Assembly (NCBI RefSeq): GCF_002000245.1
Contig: NZ_MTCM01000006.1
Span: forward strand, 277,302-341,301
Direction of reading: 5' to 3'
DNA length: 64,000 bases
Source: Sphingobacterium sp. CZ-UAM
Lineage (GTDB): Bacteria; Bacteroidota; Bacteroidia; Sphingobacteriales; Sphingobacteriaceae
Positions 19,494-27,910 of the stretch are shown piece by piece. Each line of letters begins with the position of its first letter. The stretch's first letter is position 1. Under the pieces are notes generated by a model, which was not told where the DNA came from, did no database searches, and saw nothing but the letters and a program-made list of their open reading frames with translations. Both the position numbers and the translations under genes were made by a program.

Positions 19494-20987
19494 ATGACTT
19501 ATAAATCCATTATAAAAGCCGGAGCTCTCTTGCTGTTAACAGCCTTTGCATCGTGGTCAAAAGCTCAGCTCGCAACCCAATTGCCGGCCAAACTACTCAC
19601 CTGCTTTGAACAAAAAGACAGCTCTTTCATAAGCACTGAGCTGGCGCCAAATTTTTCCATAGCTGGACATACTGGTGCTGGAGCCAGCTTCCGCTTAAAC
19701 CAAATTATCAAAAATTACCCCCTAAAAGCAGTCAATATTCTATCGGACAAGAAAACTAAAAAAGGAACATTACTTCAAATAGAGGTTACCGATACGAAGG
19801 GCAAGACAACAAGCAATCAAGCGCTAGTTGATCATAAGGGGAAATTAATCTATTTCAGTCTTTTTGATCAACTATATGGGTTAAAAAGAGAGAACACTCC
19901 CAAATTACGGGCGGTTATTCCTTTTGAAAACAAGAATGGCTCCATTTACCTGCAGGTCAAAATCAATGGATATGAACGGCCATTAAGACTCCTGTTTGAC
20001 ACTGGGGCAGACGGAATGGCGGTAAACCAGCAACTTGCCGATGCTATTGGCCTAAAGGTAACGCGTGAGAACAACGCTTCTGTCGTCGGCGGAAACACAA
20101 AAATTCAGGTATCTGACAACAATAGTATTCTATTGGACACGCTTAAACTGGCAGGACAGGGTATTGCGATCTTTCCTGAAATGGGCAAAGAAGGTGATGG
20201 CATTATTGGTAATACCCTGATACGCCAATTTATCACACACATCGATTACGATAAAAATACAATTTCATTGTACGATTTTGGCGATTTTCAATACAAGGGT
20301 AAGGGAACTGCCGTACCGATTACAATGCCTGCGGGGGTAATGATACTACCCGGGCAGCTTGAAATTATCAAGGATAAGAGCTACTCCGGACATTTCGTTT
20401 TCGACACTGGTGCTTCATACGATCTGATCTGCTTCCGTCCCTTTGTACGTCAAAACAAACTGCTTGTTAGCGGCTTCAAAGCCGAGGCACAGGCCGCAAC
20501 CGTAAGCATGGGTGTTTCCTCGCCCACCTTTTCGGGCAAAAGCTATAAATTTGCCATTTCTCCCCTCCCACCCATGCAGGGTTTGCCGGTAACACTCATG
20601 GGCGGCAGTGCTGGCAATGAACATTGGCAACCTGGTTTTGATGGCTCAATTGGGGTTCGCCTATTAAGCCGCTATAATATCACCATAAATCTGGCGGAAG
20701 GTGAGGTATATTTCTCCCCCAATAGATTACACGACCACCCGCAGGATTTTTTAGTCAAGAATTATCAGTTTGGCTGGGATAATACCGGAAAGCTGAAAGT
20801 ACTTGGCGCTGTAGGTGCTGCCGACGCCCCAGGTGGTCTGAAAACAGGTGCATTAATCCAACGCATAGACAGTTATACAGCCGATCAATTGAAAAAAAAT
20901 CCATCCCTCATAGATGAGATTCGGTTAAAAGCAACGGGAGGATCCATTTCTATAACAACAACTGATGATCATACCGTAAATATCTAA
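19494..20987 (+). CDS. Exported aspartyl protease with two DTG sites and a PDZ-like tail
   Basis: A 497-residue exported protein (signal peptide to about residue 24, SWSKAQ). Residues 25-135 resemble an NTF2-like fold (GASFRLNQIIKNYPLKAVNI, LIYFSLFDQLYGLKRE). Two retropepsin-like domains follow, each with a catalytic DTG: LLFDTGADGMAVNQ (D169) and FVFDTGASYDLICF (D304). Between them lies the flap-like GIIGNTLIRQF. The C-terminus (about 415-497) is PDZ-like (GGLKTGALIQRIDSYTADQL). Having both aspartates in one chain recalls pepsin rather than the homodimeric viral enzymes. Within this operon it could cleave the imported peptide; that is inference. Confidence 0.85.
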   Translation: MTYKSIIKAGALLLLTAFASWSKAQLATQLPAKLLTCFEQKDSSFISTELAPNFSIAGHTGAGASFRLNQIIKNYPLKAVNILSDKKTKKGTLLQIEVTDTKGKTTSNQALVDHKGKLIYFSLFDQLYGLKRENTPKLRAVIPFENKNGSIYLQVKINGYERPLRLLFDTGADGMAVNQQLADAIGLKVTRENNASVVGGNTKIQVSDNNSILLDTLKLAGQGIAIFPEMGKEGDGIIGNTLIRQFITHIDYDKNTISLYDFGDFQYKGKGTAVPITMPAGVMILPGQLEIIKDKSYSGHFVFDTGASYDLICFRPFVRQNKLLVSGFKAEAQAATVSMGVSSPTFSGKSYKFAISPLPPMQGLPVTLMGGSAGNEHWQPGFDGSIGVRLLSRYNITINLAEGEVYFSPNRLHDHPQDFLVKNYQFGWDNTGKLKVLGAVGAADAPGGLKTGALIQRIDSYTADQLKKNPSLIDEIRLKATGGSISITTTDDHTVNI

Positions 20988-21029
20988 TCACGCTAAAACA
21001 TAATACCTTCAATTCTCAAAACAAATCAT

Positions 21030-22256
21030 ATGAAAAAGCTTATTTTTTATATTATTATAGCCTATTACGGCATATTCTTTTCAAACGTAGCAATTGCCCA
21101 GGAAAAAATCTTCCAAGGGAGTTATGCGGAATGCCAAGCTCAAGCAAAAAAGGAAAACAAACTCATTCTGATCGATCTGTACTTTGTTGGTTGTATGCCT
21201 TGTGCAGAAATGGACAAACAAGTATTTCCGGATCCGGCTGTTACTAAAGAACTCAACGATAATTATATTCTGTACAAAACAGATGTGATGAAAGAGGAAG
21301 ACGGGAAGAAAATAGCCCGTAAGTACGCTGCCCCAGGATTTCCGACCTATGTCATTGTAAGCCCCGAAGGCAAAACCATAATGACTGAATCCGGTTTTTT
21401 TGGTGTAGACCGATTTGTTCCTCTATTAAAGGAGGCTGTCCAACGCAACAAATCAGCCCAATATCTCGCATTTAACAATACGTTAGACAACAGTTATCCT
21501 GCAGCTTATAGCGAGCGTTTTATTAAAACCGGAGAAAAACATGATTTTGCGGAACTAGAAGGATATCTCGAGCAACAAAAGGACTTGTTCAATGAGACAG
21601 CTTTCTTGGCCAATAGTGTCACTTACTTTGCGAAATACAATAATTGGGCTTATGACAATCTTCCAAAATTGATTAAACTATACGGCGGAAATCTACTCCG
21701 CAACAAGATTTCAACAATTGCCAAAGCAAAAAGTAAACAATACGGGACAGCACAACAATTGGATAGTTTAACGACAATGCTAGCTTATATACGTCCCACG
21801 TTCAATGACAAATTATGGGAGGTATTTTTACCCGGATTCGTTGCTAGCTATTATGCTGGCTCCCAAAATGCGACCACCTATTTTGCGTTGATTGACCAAT
21901 ATCAACTCTATCCTACTTGGGATGAACGTAGCAATGCCTTCGGACAGGTCATTATTGATCAGTCAAAAAATCCAACAATCCTGAAATCTATACGAGCTGA
22001 ATATCTAGCAGCAGAACAACGGAAAAAACTGGATCAAGTGGATAGTTATCGGCTGACGCTATTACATTACTATCTAAAAGATTTTGATCAGGCTTCCAAA
22101 GAGATGGAAAAACTGTCGAAATCAGATTCAACATCTCCATTTCTTGCCATCAACAAAAAAGACTTACAGGTCTTAAGAGAGGCCATAAAAAGAAAAGATG
22201 CCAATTTATTTAAAGCAAAAGATATTAAGAAAATAATACCATTTAAATTAAGTTAA
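21030..22256 (+). CDS. Exported thioredoxin-like protein (GCMPC active site)
   Basis: A 408-residue exported protein. The signal peptide ends VAIAQ (residue 24). Residues 25-135 form a thioredoxin-7-type domain: AKKENKLILIDLYFVGCMPC (C55, C58), EMDKQVFPDPAV, and the cis-proline loop AAPGFPTYVIVSPEG. The remaining 270 residues are helical and unrecognised (NNWAYDNLPKLIKLYGGNLL, LTLLHYYLKDFDQASKEMEK), with a TPR-like feel. The pattern resembles DsbD-gamma/DUF255-like reductases that act on disulfides in the periplasm. It is the fourth CxxC thioredoxin-fold protein type in this operon and lies 11 bases before the last TlpA-like gene. Confidence 0.8.
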   Translation: MKKLIFYIIIAYYGIFFSNVAIAQEKIFQGSYAECQAQAKKENKLILIDLYFVGCMPCAEMDKQVFPDPAVTKELNDNYILYKTDVMKEEDGKKIARKYAAPGFPTYVIVSPEGKTIMTESGFFGVDRFVPLLKEAVQRNKSAQYLAFNNTLDNSYPAAYSERFIKTGEKHDFAELEGYLEQQKDLFNETAFLANSVTYFAKYNNWAYDNLPKLIKLYGGNLLRNKISTIAKAKSKQYGTAQQLDSLTTMLAYIRPTFNDKLWEVFLPGFVASYYAGSQNATTYFALIDQYQLYPTWDERSNAFGQVIIDQSKNPTILKSIRAEYLAAEQRKKLDQVDSYRLTLLHYYLKDFDQASKEMEKLSKSDSTSPFLAINKKDLQVLREAIKRKDANLFKAKDIKKIIPFKLS

Positions 22257-22267
22257 CAATCTATATC

Positions 22268-23611
22268 ATGATTAGAAAAACCATTCTATTATTCACAATT
22301 ATCATTTCCTCGCTTGTGGCGTTGGCCCAGCAGCCGAGCAACATTACAGGAACAACAGATCCAGCAAAAATAAAACGTGTCGGACTATTTAAAGTATTAA
22401 ATGGTCGTTTAAAAGAAATTGCCACATCTATTCCCGATGCATCAGGACGATTTGCATTTCGCTTTACTCCTGAATATAAAGGATTATATGCTGTTGGTAG
22501 CGGAAATGCACAGAATCAACAGGGACTTTTTCGTTTTTACTTCAAGGGAAATGAGGATTTAAATCTAAAACTAAGTCAAAATGACTACGAATTAACAGGT
22601 AAAAACAGTCCAGAAAACGAAACCTTATACGCTTGGGACAAACAGTCGAAATCTTTTCGTGATAAAGGAACCACTCCCGGAGGTATGAGCACCTATGTCG
22701 ATTTCTTCCCCGAGGTTGAACAGTTTAAGGTAAAACTTGATGCCATCAAAAAGAGCGCAAAAACAGGAAACGTTCTTTTCGACAAATTCTTTCCCGAGCT
22801 AGTCGATTATGATTTTGCCTATTATGCGATCTCTTATCTTTACATGCCGCGTACAGCCCACCCGAGCAAAGAGGAAATGAGCGACTTCTATACGCAATTC
22901 AATGCAGATCGTTACCTAACAACGGAACTATTAAAATTTCCCTACGGCGACCGCTTTATGAGCAATATCATTTATCGGAAATTGGACCTATCCACTAAAC
23001 CAACTTTCGATCAACAAATTGCAGCCATCGGACCAGACATACTTAAAGGACAATATATATTGCAACGTCTTGAGGGTGCACGTTCCTATGGTGACTTTCA
23101 GGAAATGAATGAGAAATACAAAAAATATTTTACGCTTCCTGAGCAAATCGAACGATCAAAAGTTGTCGAGGCGAGACTGGTAGAGACAAAAGTAGGAGTT
23201 CCTGCGTTTCAATTCTCTTTTTCAGATATTACCGGAAAGAAAACAAGTCTTGCAGATCTTAAAGGCAAAGTCGTCTTGGTGGATATGTGGGCGACCTGGT
23301 GCGGTCCATGCCGTACCGAAGAACCGCATTGGGAAAAATTAAATGAAGAATTTAACGGAAAACCAGTAGCCTTTGTAGGCGTATCAGTAGATCAGGATAA
23401 ACCCAAATGGGACAGCTATGTGAAAGAGAAAAAGCTAAAAGGGATTCAGCTGCATGCAGGCGCTGACAATGAACTATCCAATGCTTACAAAGTCAATTCT
23501 ATTCCGCGCTATATACTCATTGATAAAGCCGGAAATCTAATCACGGCGGATAGTCCAAGACCAAGCGATCCAAAATTAAAAGCTCTGCTGGAAGAATGGA
23601 TTAAAAAATAA
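22268..23611 (+). CDS. TlpA-like exported thiol-disulfide oxidoreductase (paralogue)
   Basis: A 447-residue exported protein (signal peptide to about residue 18, LVALAQ). The architecture matches the protein at 16893-18272: an N-terminal sensor-like region with GLYAVGSGNAQNQ and YVDFFPEVEQF, the landmark MPRTAHPSKEEMSDFY, then a thioredoxin fold with MWATWCGPCRTEEPHW (C345, C348) and NSIPRYILIDKAGNLI. Both end with a DSPRPSDPKLK-type motif. The duplication with later divergence suggests the pair acts on different partners or steps. It is the last gene of the operon and is followed by a strong terminator. Confidence 0.85.
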   Translation: MIRKTILLFTIIISSLVALAQQPSNITGTTDPAKIKRVGLFKVLNGRLKEIATSIPDASGRFAFRFTPEYKGLYAVGSGNAQNQQGLFRFYFKGNEDLNLKLSQNDYELTGKNSPENETLYAWDKQSKSFRDKGTTPGGMSTYVDFFPEVEQFKVKLDAIKKSAKTGNVLFDKFFPELVDYDFAYYAISYLYMPRTAHPSKEEMSDFYTQFNADRYLTTELLKFPYGDRFMSNIIYRKLDLSTKPTFDQQIAAIGPDILKGQYILQRLEGARSYGDFQEMNEKYKKYFTLPEQIERSKVVEARLVETKVGVPAFQFSFSDITGKKTSLADLKGKVVLVDMWATWCGPCRTEEPHWEKLNEEFNGKPVAFVGVSVDQDKPKWDSYVKEKKLKGIQLHAGADNELSNAYKVNSIPRYILIDKAGNLITADSPRPSDPKLKALLEEWIKK

Positions 23612-23638
23612 AATACCGAATATCAACGTACTAAAAAC

Positions 23639-23677
23639 ACAAAAGCCCTCAGTTCAACTAAAACTAGGGGCTTTTGT
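23639..23677 (+). terminator. Terminator of the sigma-SusCD-thioredoxin operon
   Basis: ACAAAAGCCC pairs with GGGCTTTTGT, with a 19-base loop partly able to pair further. It lies about 28 bases after the last TlpA-like stop and also faces the convergent phospholipase gene, so it may serve both. Confidence 0.8.
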
Positions 23678-23731
23678 TATATTACAAATGGGTTAGCCAA
23701 ATTCATATCAGCATTTTACACCTCTTGATTT

Positions 23732-26203
23732 TTAGCCCAACTGTGGGTCAGTCTTCGAGTGGCTACCCGTCTCTACGCGGCCAGCAAATTGGCGAACAAA
23801 TTTACTTCCAACAATCTGTAAAGTCACATCGTACCAACCACTTACTTTCTGGGATTCTAAAACCCAATTGATGGATTTACCAGGACCCAATACGGTATTT
23901 TTCTTCCAGTTGCTGTAGGCATTATCTTTCACCTGCACGTGAAGGGTCTTGTCACCTTTATTGCTCGCTTCCAGGATAAGGTTTCCTGTGGGAACTCCTT
24001 TCTTCCCGATTTCATAGCTCGCAACAATAGATAGACGCTCCGCATCTCCCTTAAAGCTGCGCATAAACCCATTTGGGCCATATGCCGTTAAATCATAATA
24101 ACCATCTTTAAAGTCTGCTCGGTCCCAGTCAAAACTCAACTCCTCCCCCGCGATAACCGCAAATGGCCAAAAACTTACACCATCTTTATAACTCGGCCCA
24201 CTATACACATTAAAAGGGCTGCTCAGGGATTTAGCGCCGAAAATCTTATTCCCCGCAGACATCACCAGTTTTACCGTATCCTTATCGACAGATTCATTTG
24301 CATATAACTCATAGGCCAGCGCATTGGAGTTTTTTTGACCTTTTTCCTGTCTTGCCAATTGTGCTGCCCTGCCCGTATTTTGTAACGTTTGCATCTCATC
24401 TGCAGTCCATACATGAAAATTATTCGGTAGTGGCTTGGATTTAGCCTGATCTATTGCATAGATCTGTTGATTACGGTCCAGGAATGGTAATTCCACAGCA
24501 GTTCCACTTTCCGCCTTCCGGAATACCGAAGTCAGATCTCCCGTAATAGCACGGCGCCAGGGACTGATATTATGTTCTTTTACGTCCTTACCAAGTTTCT
24601 TGTCAAAGAAATACTCCATAAATTGAATGGTCGACGTAATATCGCAGACCTCCGAATTGACCCAACCGCCTTTACTCCAGGGAGACGCAATAATCAGAGG
24701 TACCCGATAGCCCAGACCAACTGGTCCCTCGGTGGCATGCTCTTTCTTCTCTCCGCTGGCCAGTTCTTGCTCCAGACTCACATATTCATCGCTATAATCC
24801 AACCCTGCTGAAGTTTTTCCCGACCGGGCATCTGCTGGGTTTGGTGCTACAAACGGTGGAATATGATCGAAGTAACCATCATTTTCATCGTAATTGAGCA
24901 TAAACACAGTTTTTTTCCAAACCTCCGGGTTTTCAGTCAGGATATTCAATATTTCGGACACATACCAAGCCCCGTACATTGGCGCACTAGGGTGATCCGA
25001 AAAACATTGTGGCGCAACCAACCAGGATACTGTAGGTAAATTCCCCGACTTCACATCTTTCCGAAACTGATGTAATACATCCCCTTTTGGTACTGTAATC
25101 TGTTCTCCTTCATGTAATACTGAGGTCGTTTCACGATAAAATGCATCATCCTCATTGGTTTGGAACGCACGCTCATGCAATGCAATTTGTTCTTTCGGAA
25201 GCTGTCGGAAAGCCTGTTCGGTAAGTTGTTCCAACTTTTTCTTATAGCTGTTGAGCTGCTCCTGTTTCTGCTTGAGCTTATTTTTGGTTTTCTGTACGCT
25301 TTCAGTTCCATTATTTGCCAATGCTTTTTCAAGCTCCTGGATCTCAGCAGGAAGTTCTGCCACACGCTTACGCATAAATTCCAGGTGACTTTTCTTGAAT
25401 TCAATATGGTACTGTGAAAACCACTCTAAATTATTGTCCGTAAAATTACCTAACCATTCTTCTCCATTAAGGCCAGTCTCCATACTGACTTCGTTCTGAT
25501 AGACCTTCCATGAGATACCCGCCGCCTCCAAACGTTCTGGAAAAGTTTTCCAATGCGCCCAACGGTCGAAGTAAATATCTGAATTACGGATCAACGGTTT
25601 TGCCCCTTTATGTGGCACACAGGTACCTGTCCAGAAAAAATGGCGGTTGGTCGTCGTACCTGTAATGGAGGAACAGAAATGCTGGTCACAGATCGTAAAC
25701 GCATCGGCTAATGCATAATAGAAGGGTATATCTTCACGGGTATAATAGCCCATAGTCAAAGGAATCTCGCTCAAAACTTTTCCACCGGGACGTTTTGCCT
25801 CTATCCAATTATCATGCTTCCCTTGGTTACGCGCTGCCATTTGATTTTCCCAGGAATGGGGAAGATTTCCTGTCCAGGCTGCGTTGGAATTCTTAATATC
25901 CAATCGAAAAGGTGAATACGTCTTTCCTGAGGCGGATGCCTGCAACCATACGGGATTTCCGCTAGGTAGTGTGATAGCCCGGGGGTCATTAAATCCCCGC
26001 ACCCCTCGTAGTGTACCAAAACTATGATCAAAGGAACGATTCTCTTGCATTAACAAAACAATATGCTCGGCATCTAAAACAGAACTCCCCGCAACTGGTT
26101 CAATCGCCAGAGCACGCTGTATCGCATCCGGCACAGCACTCTGTAAGCCAAAAACCCCAGCCAGCAAGGAGGCCTTTTTAATAAAGTCTCTTCTACTATC
26201 CAT
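23732..26203 (-). CDS. Phosphocholine-type phospholipase C, Tat-exported
   Basis: An 823-residue enzyme of the bacterial acid-phosphatase/PLC superfamily. The N-terminus has a twin-arginine signal (SRRDFIKKASLLAGVFGL), so export should be through Tat. The phosphoesterase domain covers about residues 40-560: HIVLLMQENRSFDHSFGTLR (metal and nucleophile region), TGTTTNRHFFWTG, LNYDENDGYFDHIPP and PLIIASPWSKGG. A charged coiled-coil insert lies near 265-330. Two C-terminal DUF756-type domains follow (about 625-810). The enzyme hydrolyses phosphatidylcholine-like lipids to diglyceride and a phosphorylated head group. It lies downstream of a SusCD pair on the same strand but beyond a terminator, so it may be separately transcribed. 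Confidence 0.93.
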   Translation of the reverse strand: MDSRRDFIKKASLLAGVFGLQSAVPDAIQRALAIEPVAGSSVLDAEHIVLLMQENRSFDHSFGTLRGVRGFNDPRAITLPSGNPVWLQASASGKTYSPFRLDIKNSNAAWTGNLPHSWENQMAARNQGKHDNWIEAKRPGGKVLSEIPLTMGYYTREDIPFYYALADAFTICDQHFCSSITGTTTNRHFFWTGTCVPHKGAKPLIRNSDIYFDRWAHWKTFPERLEAAGISWKVYQNEVSMETGLNGEEWLGNFTDNNLEWFSQYHIEFKKSHLEFMRKRVAELPAEIQELEKALANNGTESVQKTKNKLKQKQEQLNSYKKKLEQLTEQAFRQLPKEQIALHERAFQTNEDDAFYRETTSVLHEGEQITVPKGDVLHQFRKDVKSGNLPTVSWLVAPQCFSDHPSAPMYGAWYVSEILNILTENPEVWKKTVFMLNYDENDGYFDHIPPFVAPNPADARSGKTSAGLDYSDEYVSLEQELASGEKKEHATEGPVGLGYRVPLIIASPWSKGGWVNSEVCDITSTIQFMEYFFDKKLGKDVKEHNISPWRRAITGDLTSVFRKAESGTAVELPFLDRNQQIYAIDQAKSKPLPNNFHVWTADEMQTLQNTGRAAQLARQEKGQKNSNALAYELYANESVDKDTVKLVMSAGNKIFGAKSLSSPFNVYSGPSYKDGVSFWPFAVIAGEELSFDWDRADFKDGYYDLTAYGPNGFMRSFKGDAERLSIVASYEIGKKGVPTGNLILEASNKGDKTLHVQVKDNAYSNWKKNTVLGPGKSINWVLESQKVSGWYDVTLQIVGSKFVRQFAGRVETGSHSKTDPQLG

Positions 26204-26290
26204 AAAAATATCTGTTATATCTCTTATAAATTCAATGGTCTATCAGCGAATATATTCATTCGCAAGCGCTTTTTATGTAACGTTTTTAAG

Positions 26291-26328
26291 AAAAATCCCC
26301 GCACACGATTGATCTCATGTACGGGGAT
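26291..26328 (-). terminator. Terminator after the SusD_2-type gene
   Basis: ATCCCCG pairs with CGGGGAT and is followed on the minus strand by five T. It lies about 40 bases beyond the SusD stop at 26367 and before the phospholipase gene. Confidence 0.85.
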
Positions 26329-26366
26329 AGTTTTATCATAAAAAAATCAACAGGTCAATGTATTAA

Positions 26367-27884
26367 CTATTTTAAGATCCACATCAACTGATTAACGTTA
26401 TCCACACCCTCAAACTGTCTGGACACCGCGGCATCCACATTTTCCGTGTTGTAATCATATTCAACGGCAGGATATCGCCAGCGAACCGGTATTTTGCCTG
26501 TTGCCTCTGAGTTCAAGCTCGTCTCTGGATTGATCTTCCATTTCGGATAGCCTGTTCTTCGGTAATCGTAATAGGTATTAAACTCCGACTGCAGAAAACT
26601 GGCAAGATATTTTTGGGTAATGATTTCCTCGATTTGTGCCTCTGCCCCTGCAGGCAATGTCAGACCACCGACATAAGTATTTATGTAAGCTGCATCCAAA
26701 GGCATACCATGATGAAACTGTTCCGTATTAGGCGTATTGTCAAAGATAAATTGCATAGAGGCTTCCACTCCCTTTTTGTGCCATGCCAAAGCCGGTTCAT
26801 TTATCCAGCCACGAACAGCTGCTTCAGCGAGGATAAAACAAAGCTGCGCATAGGAAAGCTGCTGTGTAGGTTCTCCAGTTGCAATCTCAGTATAACGGTC
26901 ATTCAGTTTCGAATAGTCATTACTGTTTTTAATATCCAGGATATTATCATATTTCAACGAAGGGTCAATACCGACGTAAGCGTCATAGTTCGCTGCCGTC
27001 ATTCCACCGCTAATCTTTTTGGGCGAAGGGTTTCCATAATAGAATAGACGACGATCCGAACGCGCTTTTAACCTATCCACGATTTCGGTAGACATGGTTG
27101 GATAGATTGTAAAGTTATTCCCGACTTTATAAAAAGGGTACTGTTGTCCACTTTTATCCGAACGAATTAATTGGTAATTATCTGCATTTGCCGTAAAAAT
27201 CGGTTTATTGGCAACGATCTGCTGAAAGCGGTTTTTGATATTTAAATCTGCGTCACCAACTTTCTTGCTCAGCTGCATTAATACATTCAACGTGTAACTA
27301 TTCACCAATTTACGCCATTTGGTAGTATTCCCCCCATATAGAGGGTCTCCAGTGAAATTTTCTCCAGCGGCAAAGGCCTGATCAGCCAATTCCAATTCTT
27401 TTAGAATACCGATAAATACCTCCTTCTGAGTGTCATATTTAGGAAAGTATTGCTTATCGGTTTCTCCTTTTAACGCATCGCTATAAGGGATATCCCCTAA
27501 ATCCATGGTTGCTTCAAAGAACTTGACGGCGCGGGCAAAATACATTAAACCCTCATAGGATTTAGCCAATTTCTCCGAAGTAGCAAATTTAGGCATGAAG
27601 TGCGCATCGTTTATGGCACTAAAACTCAGGGTACCCGCTCCAAAACCATTATATTGAAACGACTCCACAAATTCAGTCCAAACAATATTTTTGTTGAGCA
27701 TATAAGGCTGTAGAAAACCTTTTTGCGTGGGCTGGTTTGCAAGGTTTAGTATGATCCGTGTAGCGATCATGCCCGATGTTACTTTATCGGTCGCCTCAGG
27801 ATTGGTATTGATCTCTTCAAACTTGGAACAGGATACTGTTGTCCCAAGGAGTCCGATTAATAAATATGTGACTATTTTTTTCAT
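26367..27884 (-). CDS. SusD/RagB-type lipoprotein (SusD_2 subfamily)
   Basis: A 505-residue surface lipoprotein (signal ending GTTVSC, C19) followed by KFEEINTNPEATDKVTSG, the opening typical of the SusD-like_2 group. Other landmarks are YFARAVKFFEATMDLGDIPY, LKELELADQAFAAGENFTGD, DPLYGGNTTKWRKLVNSYTL and YAQLCFILAEAAVRGW. Members of this subfamily are usually paired with SusC proteins that have an STN domain, as here. It lies 26 bases after SusC. Substrate unknown; the phospholipase downstream suggests a phosphorylated or lipid-derived compound. Confidence 0.92.
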   Translation of the reverse strand: MKKIVTYLLIGLLGTTVSCSKFEEINTNPEATDKVTSGMIATRIILNLANQPTQKGFLQPYMLNKNIVWTEFVESFQYNGFGAGTLSFSAINDAHFMPKFATSEKLAKSYEGLMYFARAVKFFEATMDLGDIPYSDALKGETDKQYFPKYDTQKEVFIGILKELELADQAFAAGENFTGDPLYGGNTTKWRKLVNSYTLNVLMQLSKKVGDADLNIKNRFQQIVANKPIFTANADNYQLIRSDKSGQQYPFYKVGNNFTIYPTMSTEIVDRLKARSDRRLFYYGNPSPKKISGGMTAANYDAYVGIDPSLKYDNILDIKNSNDYSKLNDRYTEIATGEPTQQLSYAQLCFILAEAAVRGWINEPALAWHKKGVEASMQFIFDNTPNTEQFHHGMPLDAAYINTYVGGLTLPAGAEAQIEEIITQKYLASFLQSEFNTYYDYRRTGYPKWKINPETSLNSEATGKIPVRWRYPAVEYDYNTENVDAAVSRQFEGVDNVNQLMWILK

Positions 27885-27910
27885 TTGTAATCCGTGTTAA
27901 AAGTGTTAGA

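Noticed and set aside
25051..25417. Opposing frames of 85-117 codons within the phospholipase C gene
   Set aside because: They coincide with the coiled-coil insert of the enzyme, whose low-complexity codons leave other frames open.
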